From: Bacillota bacterium
GTDB lineage: Bacteria; Bacillota; Clostridia; Lachnospirales; Lachnospiraceae
Assembly: GCA_029226935.1 (NCBI GenBank)
Contig: JAQXYZ010000072.1
Coordinates: 62,001 to 126,000 of the forward strand
Direction of reading: 5' to 3'
Length of the DNA: 64,000 bases
This document shows positions 19,422 to 28,669 of this stretch, one piece after another. Position 1 is the first letter of the stretch, and every line of letters starts with the position of its first letter. The notes under the pieces were generated by a model that saw nothing but the letters and a program-made list of their open reading frames with translations, ran no database searches and had not been told where the DNA came from. A program made the position numbers and the translations under genes.

Positions 19422-19461
19422 TGGGAGCAAATATAGAAATCAGGTAAGGAGATTTTAATAG

Positions 19462-20310
19462 ATGGAAGTAATACTTGCCAATAGTGCAGGCTTTTGCTTT
19501 GGAGTTAAGCGTGCGGTAGAAAAGGTTTATGAGCAGATTGAAGCAGGCAAAAAGATTTATACTTACGGACCAATTATACACAATGAAGAAGTAGTAAAGG
19601 ATTTGGAAAAACGTGGTGTTCAGGTCATAGAAGGAGAAAGGGAGCTTGCCACATTGAAGGATGGGGCAATTGTCATTCGTTCTCATGGGGTGCCCCGACG
19701 CATTTATAATTTGATTGAACAGAATGGATTGGAATGCATTGATGCAACCTGTCCTTTTGTGAAAAGAATTCACAATATTGTAGATAAAGAGAGCACTGAC
19801 AATAAAAAAATTATCATCATAGGAAATTCAGGCCATCCGGAAGTAGAGGGGATTATGGGATGGTCGAACACTCCTGCGCAGGTGATTGAGTCCGTACAGG
19901 AGGCAGAAAATTATAACGAAGATAAGAGTAAACCGCTTTGCATTGTTTCTCAGACGACATTTAACTACAACAAATTTCAAGAATTAGTTGAAATTTTTCG
20001 GAAAAGAGGTTACAATGTTAATGTTGTAAATACTATCTGTAATGCGACAGAAGAACGACAGACGGAAGCTGGTGAAATTGCATCCAAGGTTGACGCAATG
20101 ATAGTAATAGGTGGCAGGCACAGTTCTAACACGCAGAAGTTATATGAAATATGCCGTGAGAAGTGCAAGGCCACATATTTTATACAAACACTGGAAGATT
20201 TGCATTTGGAACTGCCTAAAACTGCTGCTCTGGTGGGTATTACTGCAGGGGCTTCCACCCCTAACAATATTATCGAGGAGGTTCAAAATTATGTCAGAAT
20301 TAACTTTTGA
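19462..20310 (+). CDS. ispH: 4-hydroxy-3-methylbut-2-enyl diphosphate reductase
   Basis: NSAGFCFGVKRAVEKVYE; YTYGPIIHNEEVV; DATCPFVKRIH; SQTTFN; ITAGASTPNNIIEEV. Confidence 0.96.
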   Translation: MEVILANSAGFCFGVKRAVEKVYEQIEAGKKIYTYGPIIHNEEVVKDLEKRGVQVIEGERELATLKDGAIVIRSHGVPRRIYNLIEQNGLECIDATCPFVKRIHNIVDKESTDNKKIIIIGNSGHPEVEGIMGWSNTPAQVIESVQEAENYNEDKSKPLCIVSQTTFNYNKFQELVEIFRKRGYNVNVVNTICNATEERQTEAGEIASKVDAMIVIGGRHSSNTQKLYEICREKCKATYFIQTLEDLHLELPKTAALVGITAGASTPNNIIEEVQNYVRINF

Positions 20311-21457
20311 ACAAATGTTGGAAGAATCATTAAAAACAATACATACAGGAGAGGTAGTTGAAGGTACAGTCATTGATGTTAAGCCTGAAGAAATCATTCT
20401 TAACATTGGCTATAAGTCCGATGGTGTTTTGACAAGAAACGAATATACCAACGAGCCTAATGTAGACCTGACCACTGTAGCGAAACCTGGCGACACAATG
20501 GAAGTTAAAGTGCTTAAGGTTAATGACGGCGAAGGACAGGTTATCTTAACCTACAAGAGACTTGCAGCAGACCGTGGCAACAAGAGAATTGAAGAAGCTT
20601 TCAATAACAGAGAAGTGCTTACAGCTAAGGTAGCACAGGTGCTTGAGGGCGGTTTAAGTGTAATTATTGATGAGGTAAGAATTTTTATTCCTGCCAGTCT
20701 TGTTTCCGATGTATATGAAAAAGATCTTACTAAATATGCAGGTCAGGAAATTCAGTTCGTAATCAGCGAATATAATCCTAAGAGAAGAAGATATATTGGA
20801 GACCGTAAGCAGCTGTTGGTGGCAGAAAAGGCAGAGCTGCAGAAGAAGCTGCTTGAAAGCATTCAGGTTGGTGATGTTGTAGAAGGAACTGTTAAGAATG
20901 TAACAGACTTTGGCGCATTTATTGATATCGGTGGTGCTGATGGTCTGCTTCATATTTCAGAAATGTCATGGGGACGTGTTGAAAATCCCAAGAAAGTATT
21001 CAAGGTTGGAGATAAGGTTAAGACCTTCATCAAAGAAATTTCCGGTACTAAGATTGCACTCAGTCTGAAGTTTGAGGATGCTAATCCTTGGAAGGATGCA
21101 GACAGCAAATACGCAGTTGGCAATGAAGTTACCGGTAAAGTAGCCAGAATGACAGATTTTGGTGCATTCATTGAGTTAGAACCCGGAGTAGATGCACTGC
21201 TTCATGTATCACAGATTTCCAAGGAACATATTGAAAAGCCTTCAGATGTTCTGAAAGTCGGTGATGAAGTGACTGCAAAAGTAGTGGATTTTAATAGCGA
21301 AGATAAGAAAATCAGCTTAAGCATCAAGGCATTACTTGCACCCGAACCGGAAGCAGATCCTGAAAAGGAAGAGACAAAGGAAGCAGAAGATGATGCAGAT
21401 GTTGTATCTGTTGACATTGATGCAGTAATTGCAGCAGAGGCAGCTGAAGAAAAATAA
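20291..21457 (+). CDS. rpsA: S1 RNA-binding domain protein / 30S ribosomal protein S1
   Basis: Multiple S1 repeats (GDVVEGTVKNVTDFGAFIDIGGADGLLHISEMSWG); SD GAGGAGG 9 nt before ATG 20291. Confidence 0.93.
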   Translation: MSELTFEQMLEESLKTIHTGEVVEGTVIDVKPEEIILNIGYKSDGVLTRNEYTNEPNVDLTTVAKPGDTMEVKVLKVNDGEGQVILTYKRLAADRGNKRIEEAFNNREVLTAKVAQVLEGGLSVIIDEVRIFIPASLVSDVYEKDLTKYAGQEIQFVISEYNPKRRRYIGDRKQLLVAEKAELQKKLLESIQVGDVVEGTVKNVTDFGAFIDIGGADGLLHISEMSWGRVENPKKVFKVGDKVKTFIKEISGTKIALSLKFEDANPWKDADSKYAVGNEVTGKVARMTDFGAFIELEPGVDALLHVSQISKEHIEKPSDVLKVGDEVTAKVVDFNSEDKKISLSIKALLAPEPEADPEKEETKEAEDDADVVSVDIDAVIAAEAAEEK

Positions 21458-21472
21458 GACAAGTCAGGGCGG

Positions 21473-22261
21473 ATGATTATGGCTTATGATTATGAAAAAT
21501 TCAAAAGTGCTGTTTTGGGGCTTACAAAGATTGATTTAAATGCATATAAAGAGCGTCAGATGAAGAGAAGAATTGACGCATTGATTGCCAAGCATGGGAT
21601 TGCCGGATATGAGGATTATGTGCAGGTTCTTAAAACAGACAAAGCCAGATTTGAAGAATTCGTAAATTACCTTACAATTAATGTTTCAGAATTTTACAGA
21701 AATGTTGATCAATGGAAGGTTATGGAGAATGAAATTATTCCGGAGCTGATTGATAAGTTTGGCAAGAAATTGAAAATCTGGAGTGCGGCATGTTCTACAG
21801 GTGATGAACCCTATTCACTGGTTATGGCATTGTCAAGGCATTTGCCACTCAACATGATTCATATTACGGCAACAGATATTGATAAGCAGGTAATTGCAAA
21901 AGCAAAAGTTGGGCTTTACAATGAAAAGAGTATTGCGGCGGTTCCTGATGACCTGAAAAGGAAGTACTTTACAAAGGTCGGACTTTCTTACCAAATATCA
22001 GATGATATTAAGTCATGCGTTGAGTTTAAAGAACACAATCTGCTTGATAATAATTATCCCAAAGACTATGATATGATTGTGTGCCGCAATGTGCTGATAT
22101 ATTTTACAGAGGAAGCAAAGGATGAAGTATTCAGAAAGTTCTTCCAGTCGTTAAAACCGGGTGGCATCCTCTTTATCGGAAGCACAGAGCAGATTATAAA
22201 TCACAGGGATATCGGTTATGAGCGGAAAAACTCATTTTATTATGAGCGTCCAAGCAAATAA
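21473..22261 (+). CDS. CheR-type protein-glutamate O-methyltransferase
   Basis: NVSEFYRNVDQW...IWSAACSTGDEPYSLVMAL...DYDMIVCRNVLIYFTEEAKDEVFRKFFQSLKPGGILFIGSTEQI. Confidence 0.93.
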   Translation: MIMAYDYEKFKSAVLGLTKIDLNAYKERQMKRRIDALIAKHGIAGYEDYVQVLKTDKARFEEFVNYLTINVSEFYRNVDQWKVMENEIIPELIDKFGKKLKIWSAACSTGDEPYSLVMALSRHLPLNMIHITATDIDKQVIAKAKVGLYNEKSIAAVPDDLKRKYFTKVGLSYQISDDIKSCVEFKEHNLLDNNYPKDYDMIVCRNVLIYFTEEAKDEVFRKFFQSLKPGGILFIGSTEQIINHRDIGYERKNSFYYERPSK

Positions 22262-22277
22262 TATTCATAGAAATAAA

Positions 22278-22312
22278 ACAGGAGGTGTCCATTTGGATAC
22301 CTCCTTTACTGT
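22278..22312. terminator. Terminator hairpin
   Basis: GGAGGTGTCC atttGGATACCTCCTTTACT. Confidence 0.7.
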
Positions 22313-22332
22313 TGTGAAATAAGTTTTTTCTT

Positions 22333-23436
22333 TTAATCTTGCAATGCCATTTCATTTAGCACATGGCTGGCATAATCTGAAAACAGCTGTCGGTTCTTTT
22401 TAATGTCATCAGTAAGCTCGAAAAATAAAGTCTTACTCTTATATTCCCGCTTAAAAAATGGCTCCACAAGAACCTTCCATTGGGGAAGATAACAGGAAAA
22501 TTTCCGGGTATAGCAATTTGCAGCAGTTGCCTGTTCGCGGTATTCCTTGTCCACAAAAGAAGCAATGGATTTATGAAGTGCCGCATCTTCTGTAGGGAGA
22601 TAGTAGTAGTCTTTATAATTGGCATAAAAATATTTCAATTCTTCCTCATAGATAGGAACAATTAAAGTGCCTTCGTAGTCATTTCCCTTAAAATGACATC
22701 CTTTACCCATAAAGGAAACAGAAACGGGAAGAGGGGAGGCAAAGACAAGATGGAGTATCAGTTCTTTGCGTGGAATGCCATGAATATCATTATAATAGTT
22801 TGCCTGAACTTTGCGGGCTTTAATACTACAGTTAAATAAATCATAGTAAGACAGGATGGGAAGAACCTCCAGCATGCCTTTCATGTCATCTGAATTATGA
22901 AGCAGCAGTGTGTGATACAGACTATAATCATGTGAGGCAGTAAAATCTTTGTACACTTGTATCAATTCGCCACCGCTATAAGTGTCATCCCGGTGAATTC
23001 CTAAAAAGGCTTCTATGGTTTTTAATTTACAGTCAGGTAGTTTTAAAAAGTTTTTGTAAGGAACAATCCGGCGGTAGATGTCTAATCCTTCCATTTGCCC
23101 AAAATCGCAGGGAATACCATATTTGTCTGCCTTGTGTTTGAGAAATGGCAGATCAAAGGTGTTGCCATTATAGTGGATCAGATAGGAGTAGCTTTCTGTG
23201 AAGGATAAAAACGATTTTACAAGTTCAGCTTCTTCGTCAGGGGTCTGAGCAAACCACTGGCGAATGACCCAGTTCCCTTCTGAATAAAAAGCACATCCAA
23301 TCAGATAAATGGATGCTCCGGAAGAAAGAAAACCGGTTGTTTCTATGTCTAAAAAAAGAATCTGGTCTAAAGGAGCCAGACGCTCTAAAGGATATTTTAA
23401 TTGAAAATTGCCGAGTATGATTTCTTCTGTTTTCAT
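22333..23436 (-). CDS. Ribonuclease H-like / exonuclease domain protein (YprB-like)
   Basis: LFLDIETTGF...YSYLIHYNGNTFDLPFLKHKADKYG... DEDDh-like motifs. Confidence 0.8.
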   Translation of the reverse strand: MKTEEIILGNFQLKYPLERLAPLDQILFLDIETTGFLSSGASIYLIGCAFYSEGNWVIRQWFAQTPDEEAELVKSFLSFTESYSYLIHYNGNTFDLPFLKHKADKYGIPCDFGQMEGLDIYRRIVPYKNFLKLPDCKLKTIEAFLGIHRDDTYSGGELIQVYKDFTASHDYSLYHTLLLHNSDDMKGMLEVLPILSYYDLFNCSIKARKVQANYYNDIHGIPRKELILHLVFASPLPVSVSFMGKGCHFKGNDYEGTLIVPIYEEELKYFYANYKDYYYLPTEDAALHKSIASFVDKEYREQATAANCYTRKFSCYLPQWKVLVEPFFKREYKSKTLFFELTDDIKKNRQLFSDYASHVLNEMALQD

Positions 23437-23635
23437 AGGAACCTCCTAATATATGAATTCCTTTAAAATTGCTTTGACGGTTTATTTTCTCTGTTAAGTG
23501 TAGCATATTTTTCAAAATTGCAGTAGTATTTTCGACAAAAAAATAGTATATTTATAAGAGTGGAGATGAAAGAATTTTAACAGACGGCGAAACGGTCTGA
23601 TTGAATTAAATTAAGCATAGAAAGAAGGTTATCAA

Positions 23636-24952
23636 GTGGCGAGATTAACATTTGTGGGTGGTATCCATCCTTATGATGGTAAGGAGTTATCCAAGGACAA
23701 ACCAATCAGAGAAGTCTTACCTAAGGGTGATCTGGTGTATCCTCTGTCCCAGCATATAGGGGCACCGGCGCAGCCTATTGTACAGAAGGGAGATAGAGTC
23801 CTTACAGGACAGAAGATTGCGGAGGCAGGTGGATTTGTTTCTGCGCCTGTTTATGCAACTGTGTCGGGAACGGTAAAGGCGATTGAACCCAGACGAGTTG
23901 TTACGGGTGATAATGTTATGAGTATTGTCATCGAAAACGATGGGCTGTATGAAGAGGTAGAGTGGCCGGAGGTAAAGCCCTTCGAGGAGCTTACAAGGGA
24001 AGAAAAAATCAATATAATCCGGGAAGCGGGGATTGTGGGCATGGGAGGAGCTGGTTTCCCTACCGCTGTCAAATTATCTCCAAAGGAACCCGAAAAGATA
24101 GAATATGTGATTGTGAACGGTGCAGAATGTGAACCTTATCTTACATCTGACTACCGCAAGATGATGGAGGAACCCGAAAAGCTGATCGGAGGTCTGAAGG
24201 TTTCTTTAAGCTTGTTTGACAATGCAAGAGGAATTCTGGCAGTGGAGGATAACAAACCCGATTGCATAGCAAAATTAAAACGCCTGACCAAGGATGAGAC
24301 CAGAATTACGGTAAAAGCTGTTAAGACCAAGTATCCACAGGGCTCAGAGCGTCAGCTGATTTATGCAACGACAGGCCGTGCAATCCATTCTGCAATGCTG
24401 CCTTCTGATGTAGGCTGTATAGTGGATAATGTTGATACGGTAATTGCTATTTATAATGCAGTCATTGAAGGAAAACCGTTGATGCACAGAATTGTAACAG
24501 TAACAGGCGATGCGATTGCAGATCCCCGCAATTTTAAAGTCAGAATCGGAACCAACTATCATGAACTGGTGGAGGAAGCAGGCGGGTTTAAGGAACAGCC
24601 GGTTAAGATTATTTCCGGAGGTCCCATGATGGGATTTGGTATTTTTGATTTGGATGTACCAACAACCAAAACATCTTCAGCACTGCTTTGTCTTACCAAA
24701 GATGATGTATCTGCGATGGAACCCAGTGCATGTATTAACTGCGGAAAATGTGTAGAGGTATGTCCGGGCAGGGTAGTACCCCGGAAACTGGCAGATTACG
24801 CGGAGCATTATGATGAAGAGGCCTTTGTAAAAAATAATGGTATGGAATGCTGTGAATGCGGATGCTGTAGCTATGTTTGTCCGGCAAAACGTCCACTGAC
24901 ACAGGTAATCAAATCCATGAGAAAAATGCAGCTTGCAAAGAAGAAAAAGTAG
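23636..24952 (+). CDS. rnfC: Electron transport complex subunit RnfC
   Basis: GGIHPYDGKELSKDKPIREV; GMGGAGFPTAVKL; two 4Fe-4S motifs CINCGKCVEVCPGR and CCECGCCSYVCPAKRPLTQ; GTG start. Confidence 0.96.
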   Translation: MARLTFVGGIHPYDGKELSKDKPIREVLPKGDLVYPLSQHIGAPAQPIVQKGDRVLTGQKIAEAGGFVSAPVYATVSGTVKAIEPRRVVTGDNVMSIVIENDGLYEEVEWPEVKPFEELTREEKINIIREAGIVGMGGAGFPTAVKLSPKEPEKIEYVIVNGAECEPYLTSDYRKMMEEPEKLIGGLKVSLSLFDNARGILAVEDNKPDCIAKLKRLTKDETRITVKAVKTKYPQGSERQLIYATTGRAIHSAMLPSDVGCIVDNVDTVIAIYNAVIEGKPLMHRIVTVTGDAIADPRNFKVRIGTNYHELVEEAGGFKEQPVKIISGGPMMGFGIFDLDVPTTKTSSALLCLTKDDVSAMEPSACINCGKCVEVCPGRVVPRKLADYAEHYDEEAFVKNNGMECCECGCCSYVCPAKRPLTQVIKSMRKMQLAKKKK

Positions 24953-24964
24953 GAGGAAAACGCA

Positions 24965-25897
24965 ATGAGCGATTTGATGAAGGTTTCATCCAATCCCCAT
25001 ATCAGGTCAAAGGTTACCACAAGCAGTATTATGTTTGCGGTGGTGCTCGCATTACTTCCTACAGCAGGCTTTGGCATTTATAATTTTGGGCTGGATGCAT
25101 TGATTTTAATTTTAGTAACAACGGCAACAACAGTTCTTACGGAATTTATTTATGAAAAGGCCATGCATAAGAAAATTACCATTGGTGACTTTTCTGCTGT
25201 AGTGACTGGTCTGCTGCTGGCTCTGAACCTTCCTCCATCAGCACCCTGGTGGATAGGAGTAATAGGAGGTATTTTTGCAATTTTAGTAGTGAAGATGCTT
25301 TTTGGCGGATTGGGACAGAATTTTATGAACCCCGCACTGGGAGCAAGATGTTTTCTGCTGATTTCCTATACATCTATTATGTGCAATTTTGATTGTGATG
25401 CCTATACGGGAGCGACACCTCTTGCTACTTTGAAAGCGGGAGGAAGTGTTAATATCCTTGATATGGTAATAGGAAAGACAGGAGGCACCATTGGCGAGAC
25501 CTCAATGATAGCAATTGTGATAGGAGCCTGTTTCCTGATCCTTATTGGTGTGATTGATTTGAGGATACCGGGAAGCTACATAGTGACTTTTGTGATTTTT
25601 ATTTCACTTTTTGGCGGTCATGGATTTGATCCGGCATTTATCAGTGCCCATTTGGCAGGGGGCGGTTTAATGCTGGGGGCATTCTTTATGGCAACAGACT
25701 ATGTGACAAGACCTGTTACCAAAAACGGTCAGTATTTATATGGCGTAATCCTTGGTCTGCTGACCGGTATTTTTAGAATTTTTGGACCGTCAGCAGAAGG
25801 TGTTTCCTATGCAATTATACTGGGAAATCTGCTGGTTCCATTGATTGAAAAAATTACCATGCCTAAAATATTTGGAAAAGGAGGGGAAAAAGCATGA
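24965..25897 (+). CDS. rnfD: Electron transport complex subunit RnfD
   Basis: SSNPHIRSKVTTSSIMFAVVLALLP; YTGATPLATLK flavinylation-type motif. Confidence 0.95.
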   Translation: MSDLMKVSSNPHIRSKVTTSSIMFAVVLALLPTAGFGIYNFGLDALILILVTTATTVLTEFIYEKAMHKKITIGDFSAVVTGLLLALNLPPSAPWWIGVIGGIFAILVVKMLFGGLGQNFMNPALGARCFLLISYTSIMCNFDCDAYTGATPLATLKAGGSVNILDMVIGKTGGTIGETSMIAIVIGACFLILIGVIDLRIPGSYIVTFVIFISLFGGHGFDPAFISAHLAGGGLMLGAFFMATDYVTRPVTKNGQYLYGVILGLLTGIFRIFGPSAEGVSYAIILGNLLVPLIEKITMPKIFGKGGEKA

Positions 25898-26517
25898 AGA
25901 GTATGTTAAAAGATGCTGCCGTCCTTTTGGTGATTACGCTGTTTGCAGGGTTAATTTTGGGATTTGTATATCAGATTACCAAGCAGCCCATTGCAATGGC
26001 AGAAGAAAAGGCTGCAAAGGAAGCTTATGCAGAGGTATTCCCTGCAGCTGCGGATTTTGAAAAGCTGGAACTGGCAATGCCGGAAGATTCTGCATGGGTA
26101 GAGGAATGGAGCAATGCCGGGTTCAAAGGTGTAGAAATTGTAAATACACTTGAGGCAAAAGATAATGCCGGAGAAAAACTTGGATATGTGCTTACCGTTA
26201 CCTCCCATGAAGGGTATGGTGGTGACATTACCTTTACTATGGGAATCAGCGCTGATGGAACCATAAATGGCATTTCCATTTTAAATATTTCAGAAACTGC
26301 CGGTCTTGGTATGAAAGCAGAGGCGGTTTTAAAACCGCAGTTTGCAAATAAGAAGGTTCAGGGATTTACCTATACCAAGACAGGAGCGACTTCTGACAGT
26401 CAGATTGATGCAATCAGTGGAGCTACAATTACAACGAACGCCGTGACGACGGCAGTAAATGGTGGACTTTACTATTTCCAGACGCAGTTAGGAGGTAGCA
26501 GTTATGAAGCAGAATAG
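25894..26517 (+). CDS. rnfG: Electron transport complex subunit RnfG (FMN-binding)
   Basis: FMN-binding domain DAISGATITTNAVTTAVN; ATGA overlap with rnfD. Confidence 0.95.
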   Translation: MKSMLKDAAVLLVITLFAGLILGFVYQITKQPIAMAEEKAAKEAYAEVFPAAADFEKLELAMPEDSAWVEEWSNAGFKGVEIVNTLEAKDNAGEKLGYVLTVTSHEGYGGDITFTMGISADGTINGISILNISETAGLGMKAEAVLKPQFANKKVQGFTYTKTGATSDSQIDAISGATITTNAVTTAVNGGLYYFQTQLGGSSYEAE

Positions 26518-27289
26518 TATATCAGAACGTCTGATAAATGGTTTAATCAAAGAGAACCCTACTTTTGTGCTGATGCTGGGGATGTGTCCGACGCTGGCGG
26601 TTACCACATCAGCAATCAATGGATTAGGCATGGGACTTACGACAATGGTGGTTCTTGCACTCAGTAACATGTTTATTTCAATGCTCAGAAACATTATACC
26701 GGATAAGGTAAGAATTCCTGCATTTATTGTAGTGATTGCATCCTTTGTAACGGTAGTTGAACTTTTATTAAAAGCATATATTCCCTTTCTCTATGATGCA
26801 CTTGGACTTTATATTCCTCTGATTGTGGTGAACTGTATCATTTTAGGGCGTGCGGAAGCATATGCATCTAAAAATGGTGTTATTTCTTCTCTGTTTGATG
26901 GGGTTGGCATGGGACTGGGATTTACTGTTGCACTTACCATTATAGGTGCAGTCAGGGAAGTGATTGGTGCCGGAGAATTGTTTGGATTTGGCGTGATGCC
27001 GGCAAGCTATGTGCCGTGCAGTATTTTTGTATTGGCACCCGGTGCATTCTTTGTTCTGGCAGCATTGACTGCGATTCAGAATAAGGTAAAGCTTGCAGGA
27101 GAAAAGAAGGGCAAAGATATGTCCAAGATACAGTCGGGATGCAACTCTGACTGTATGAGCTGTGGAGAATCCGGATGCAGCAAACGCTTCTTTAATGAGA
27201 CGGTCAATGCAGACGAAACTGTAGATCAAAAGGAAGTAGAAGAAACGGCAGACGCGGCGGAGAAAAAGGAGGAAGAAAAAGATGATTAA
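26504..27289 (+). CDS. rnfE: Electron transport complex subunit RnfE with Cys-rich C-terminal extension
   Basis: LINGLIKENPTFVLMLGMCPTLAVTTSAINGLGMG; tail GCNSDCMSCGESGCSKRFF. Confidence 0.95.
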   Translation: MKQNSISERLINGLIKENPTFVLMLGMCPTLAVTTSAINGLGMGLTTMVVLALSNMFISMLRNIIPDKVRIPAFIVVIASFVTVVELLLKAYIPFLYDALGLYIPLIVVNCIILGRAEAYASKNGVISSLFDGVGMGLGFTVALTIIGAVREVIGAGELFGFGVMPASYVPCSIFVLAPGAFFVLAALTAIQNKVKLAGEKKGKDMSKIQSGCNSDCMSCGESGCSKRFFNETVNADETVDQKEVEETADAAEKKEEEKDD

Positions 27290-27860
27290 AGAATTATTGA
27301 TTATAATGATTTCGTCTTCGCTGGTAAGCAATGTGGTTTTAAGCCAATTTCTGGGGTTATGTCCATTCCTTGGAGTATCCAAAAAGACCAGTACGGCGGC
27401 AGGGATGGGAACGGCAGTTATTTTTGTCATTACCCTGGCATCTGCGGTTGCAGGGGCAATTTACAAGTTTATCCTTGTTCCCTTTGATCTGACTTATTTA
27501 CAGACAATTGTATTTATTTTGGTAATTGCAGCCTTAGTGCAGTTCGTGGAAATGTTTCTTAAAAAATTTATGAAATCCTTGTATCAGGCATTGGGAGTTT
27601 ATCTTCCTCTGATTACTACCAATTGTGCAGTATTGGGTGTTGCACTTACCAATGTACAGAAAAACTATGGAATATTTACAGGCATTGTGAATGGCTTTGC
27701 GACAGCAGTCGGTTTTACGATTTCTATTGTCATCCTTGCCGGTATCAGAGAAAAAATGGAATATAATGATATTCCGGAATCCTTTAAGGGAATGCCGATT
27801 GTGCTGATTACAGCCGGTCTGATGGCGATTGCCTTTTGCGGATTTTCAGGACTGCTGTAG
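27282..27860 (+). CDS. rnfA: Electron transport complex subunit RnfA
   Basis: SNVVLSQFLGLCPFLGVSKKTSTAAGMG; NCAVLGVALTN. Confidence 0.96.
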   Translation: MIKELLIIMISSSLVSNVVLSQFLGLCPFLGVSKKTSTAAGMGTAVIFVITLASAVAGAIYKFILVPFDLTYLQTIVFILVIAALVQFVEMFLKKFMKSLYQALGVYLPLITTNCAVLGVALTNVQKNYGIFTGIVNGFATAVGFTISIVILAGIREKMEYNDIPESFKGMPIVLITAGLMAIAFCGFSGLL

Positions 27861-27871
27861 GAGGTGCCGAA

Positions 27872-28669
27872 ATGAGTATATCTGGAGTTTTAACGGCGGT
27901 AGCTGTAGTCGGTGGGGTAGGTCTCTTTATAGGACTTTTTCTTGGGATTGCAGCCATTAAATTTAAGGTGGAAGTAGATGAAAGAGAAGAGGCAGTTTTA
28001 GCAGCACTTCCCGGAAATAACTGTGGCGGCTGCGGTTTTCCCGGCTGCAGCGGGCTTGCAGCAGCTATTGCTAAAGGCGAAGCAGCGGTAAATGCCTGTC
28101 CCGTAGGTGGAGAGCCGGTTGGAAAGGCAATTGCACAGATTATGGGAGTGGAAGCAGAAAAAACAGTCAGGATGACTGCTTATGTGCAGTGCCAGGGGGA
28201 TTGCGACAAGACAATTGTTGACTATGAGTATCATGGGATTGAAGACTGCAGGATGCTTTCCTTTGTGCCCAATGGTGGTGCAAAAAGCTGTAATTATGGG
28301 TGTCTTGGATATGGAAGCTGTGTGAAGGTCTGTTCCTTTGATGCCATCCATGTGGAAAATGGGGTTGCAGTAGTAGATAAGGAAAAGTGCAAAGCGTGTG
28401 GAAAATGTGTAGAGGTTTGCCCAAAACATTTAATCACATTAATTCCGTATGATGCGAAGTATGCAGTGGCATGCAGTTCGAAGGATAAAGGTCCGGTTAC
28501 CATGAAGGATTGCAGTGCAGGGTGCATCGGATGTCAGCTTTGTAAGAAAAATTGCCCTTCAGAGGCAGTTGAGGTAGCTGACTTTAATGCCACGATTGAC
28601 TATGAAAAATGTGTCGGCTGTGGTGTCTGCATGGAAAAGTGCCCCAGAAAGTCTATTGTGGCACATTAA
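27872..28669 (+). CDS. rnfB: Electron transport complex subunit RnfB
   Basis: LPGNNCGGCGFPGCSGLAAAI; several CxxCxxCxxxC ferredoxin motifs. Confidence 0.96.
   Translation: MSISGVLTAVAVVGGVGLFIGLFLGIAAIKFKVEVDEREEAVLAALPGNNCGGCGFPGCSGLAAAIAKGEAAVNACPVGGEPVGKAIAQIMGVEAEKTVRMTAYVQCQGDCDKTIVDYEYHGIEDCRMLSFVPNGGAKSCNYGCLGYGSCVKVCSFDAIHVENGVAVVDKEKCKACGKCVEVCPKHLITLIPYDAKYAVACSSKDKGPVTMKDCSAGCIGCQLCKKNCPSEAVEVADFNATIDYEKCVGCGVCMEKCPRKSIVAH

Noticed and set aside
20111-20310. Upstream extension of the rpsA frame as a frameshifted gene
   Set aside because: A strong SD precedes ATG 20291, and ispH reads cleanly through to its own stop; the upstream frame has no S1 similarity
26843-27430. 195-aa minus-strand ORF
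   Set aside because: Antisense to rnfE and rnfA; no recognisable family, shadow ORF
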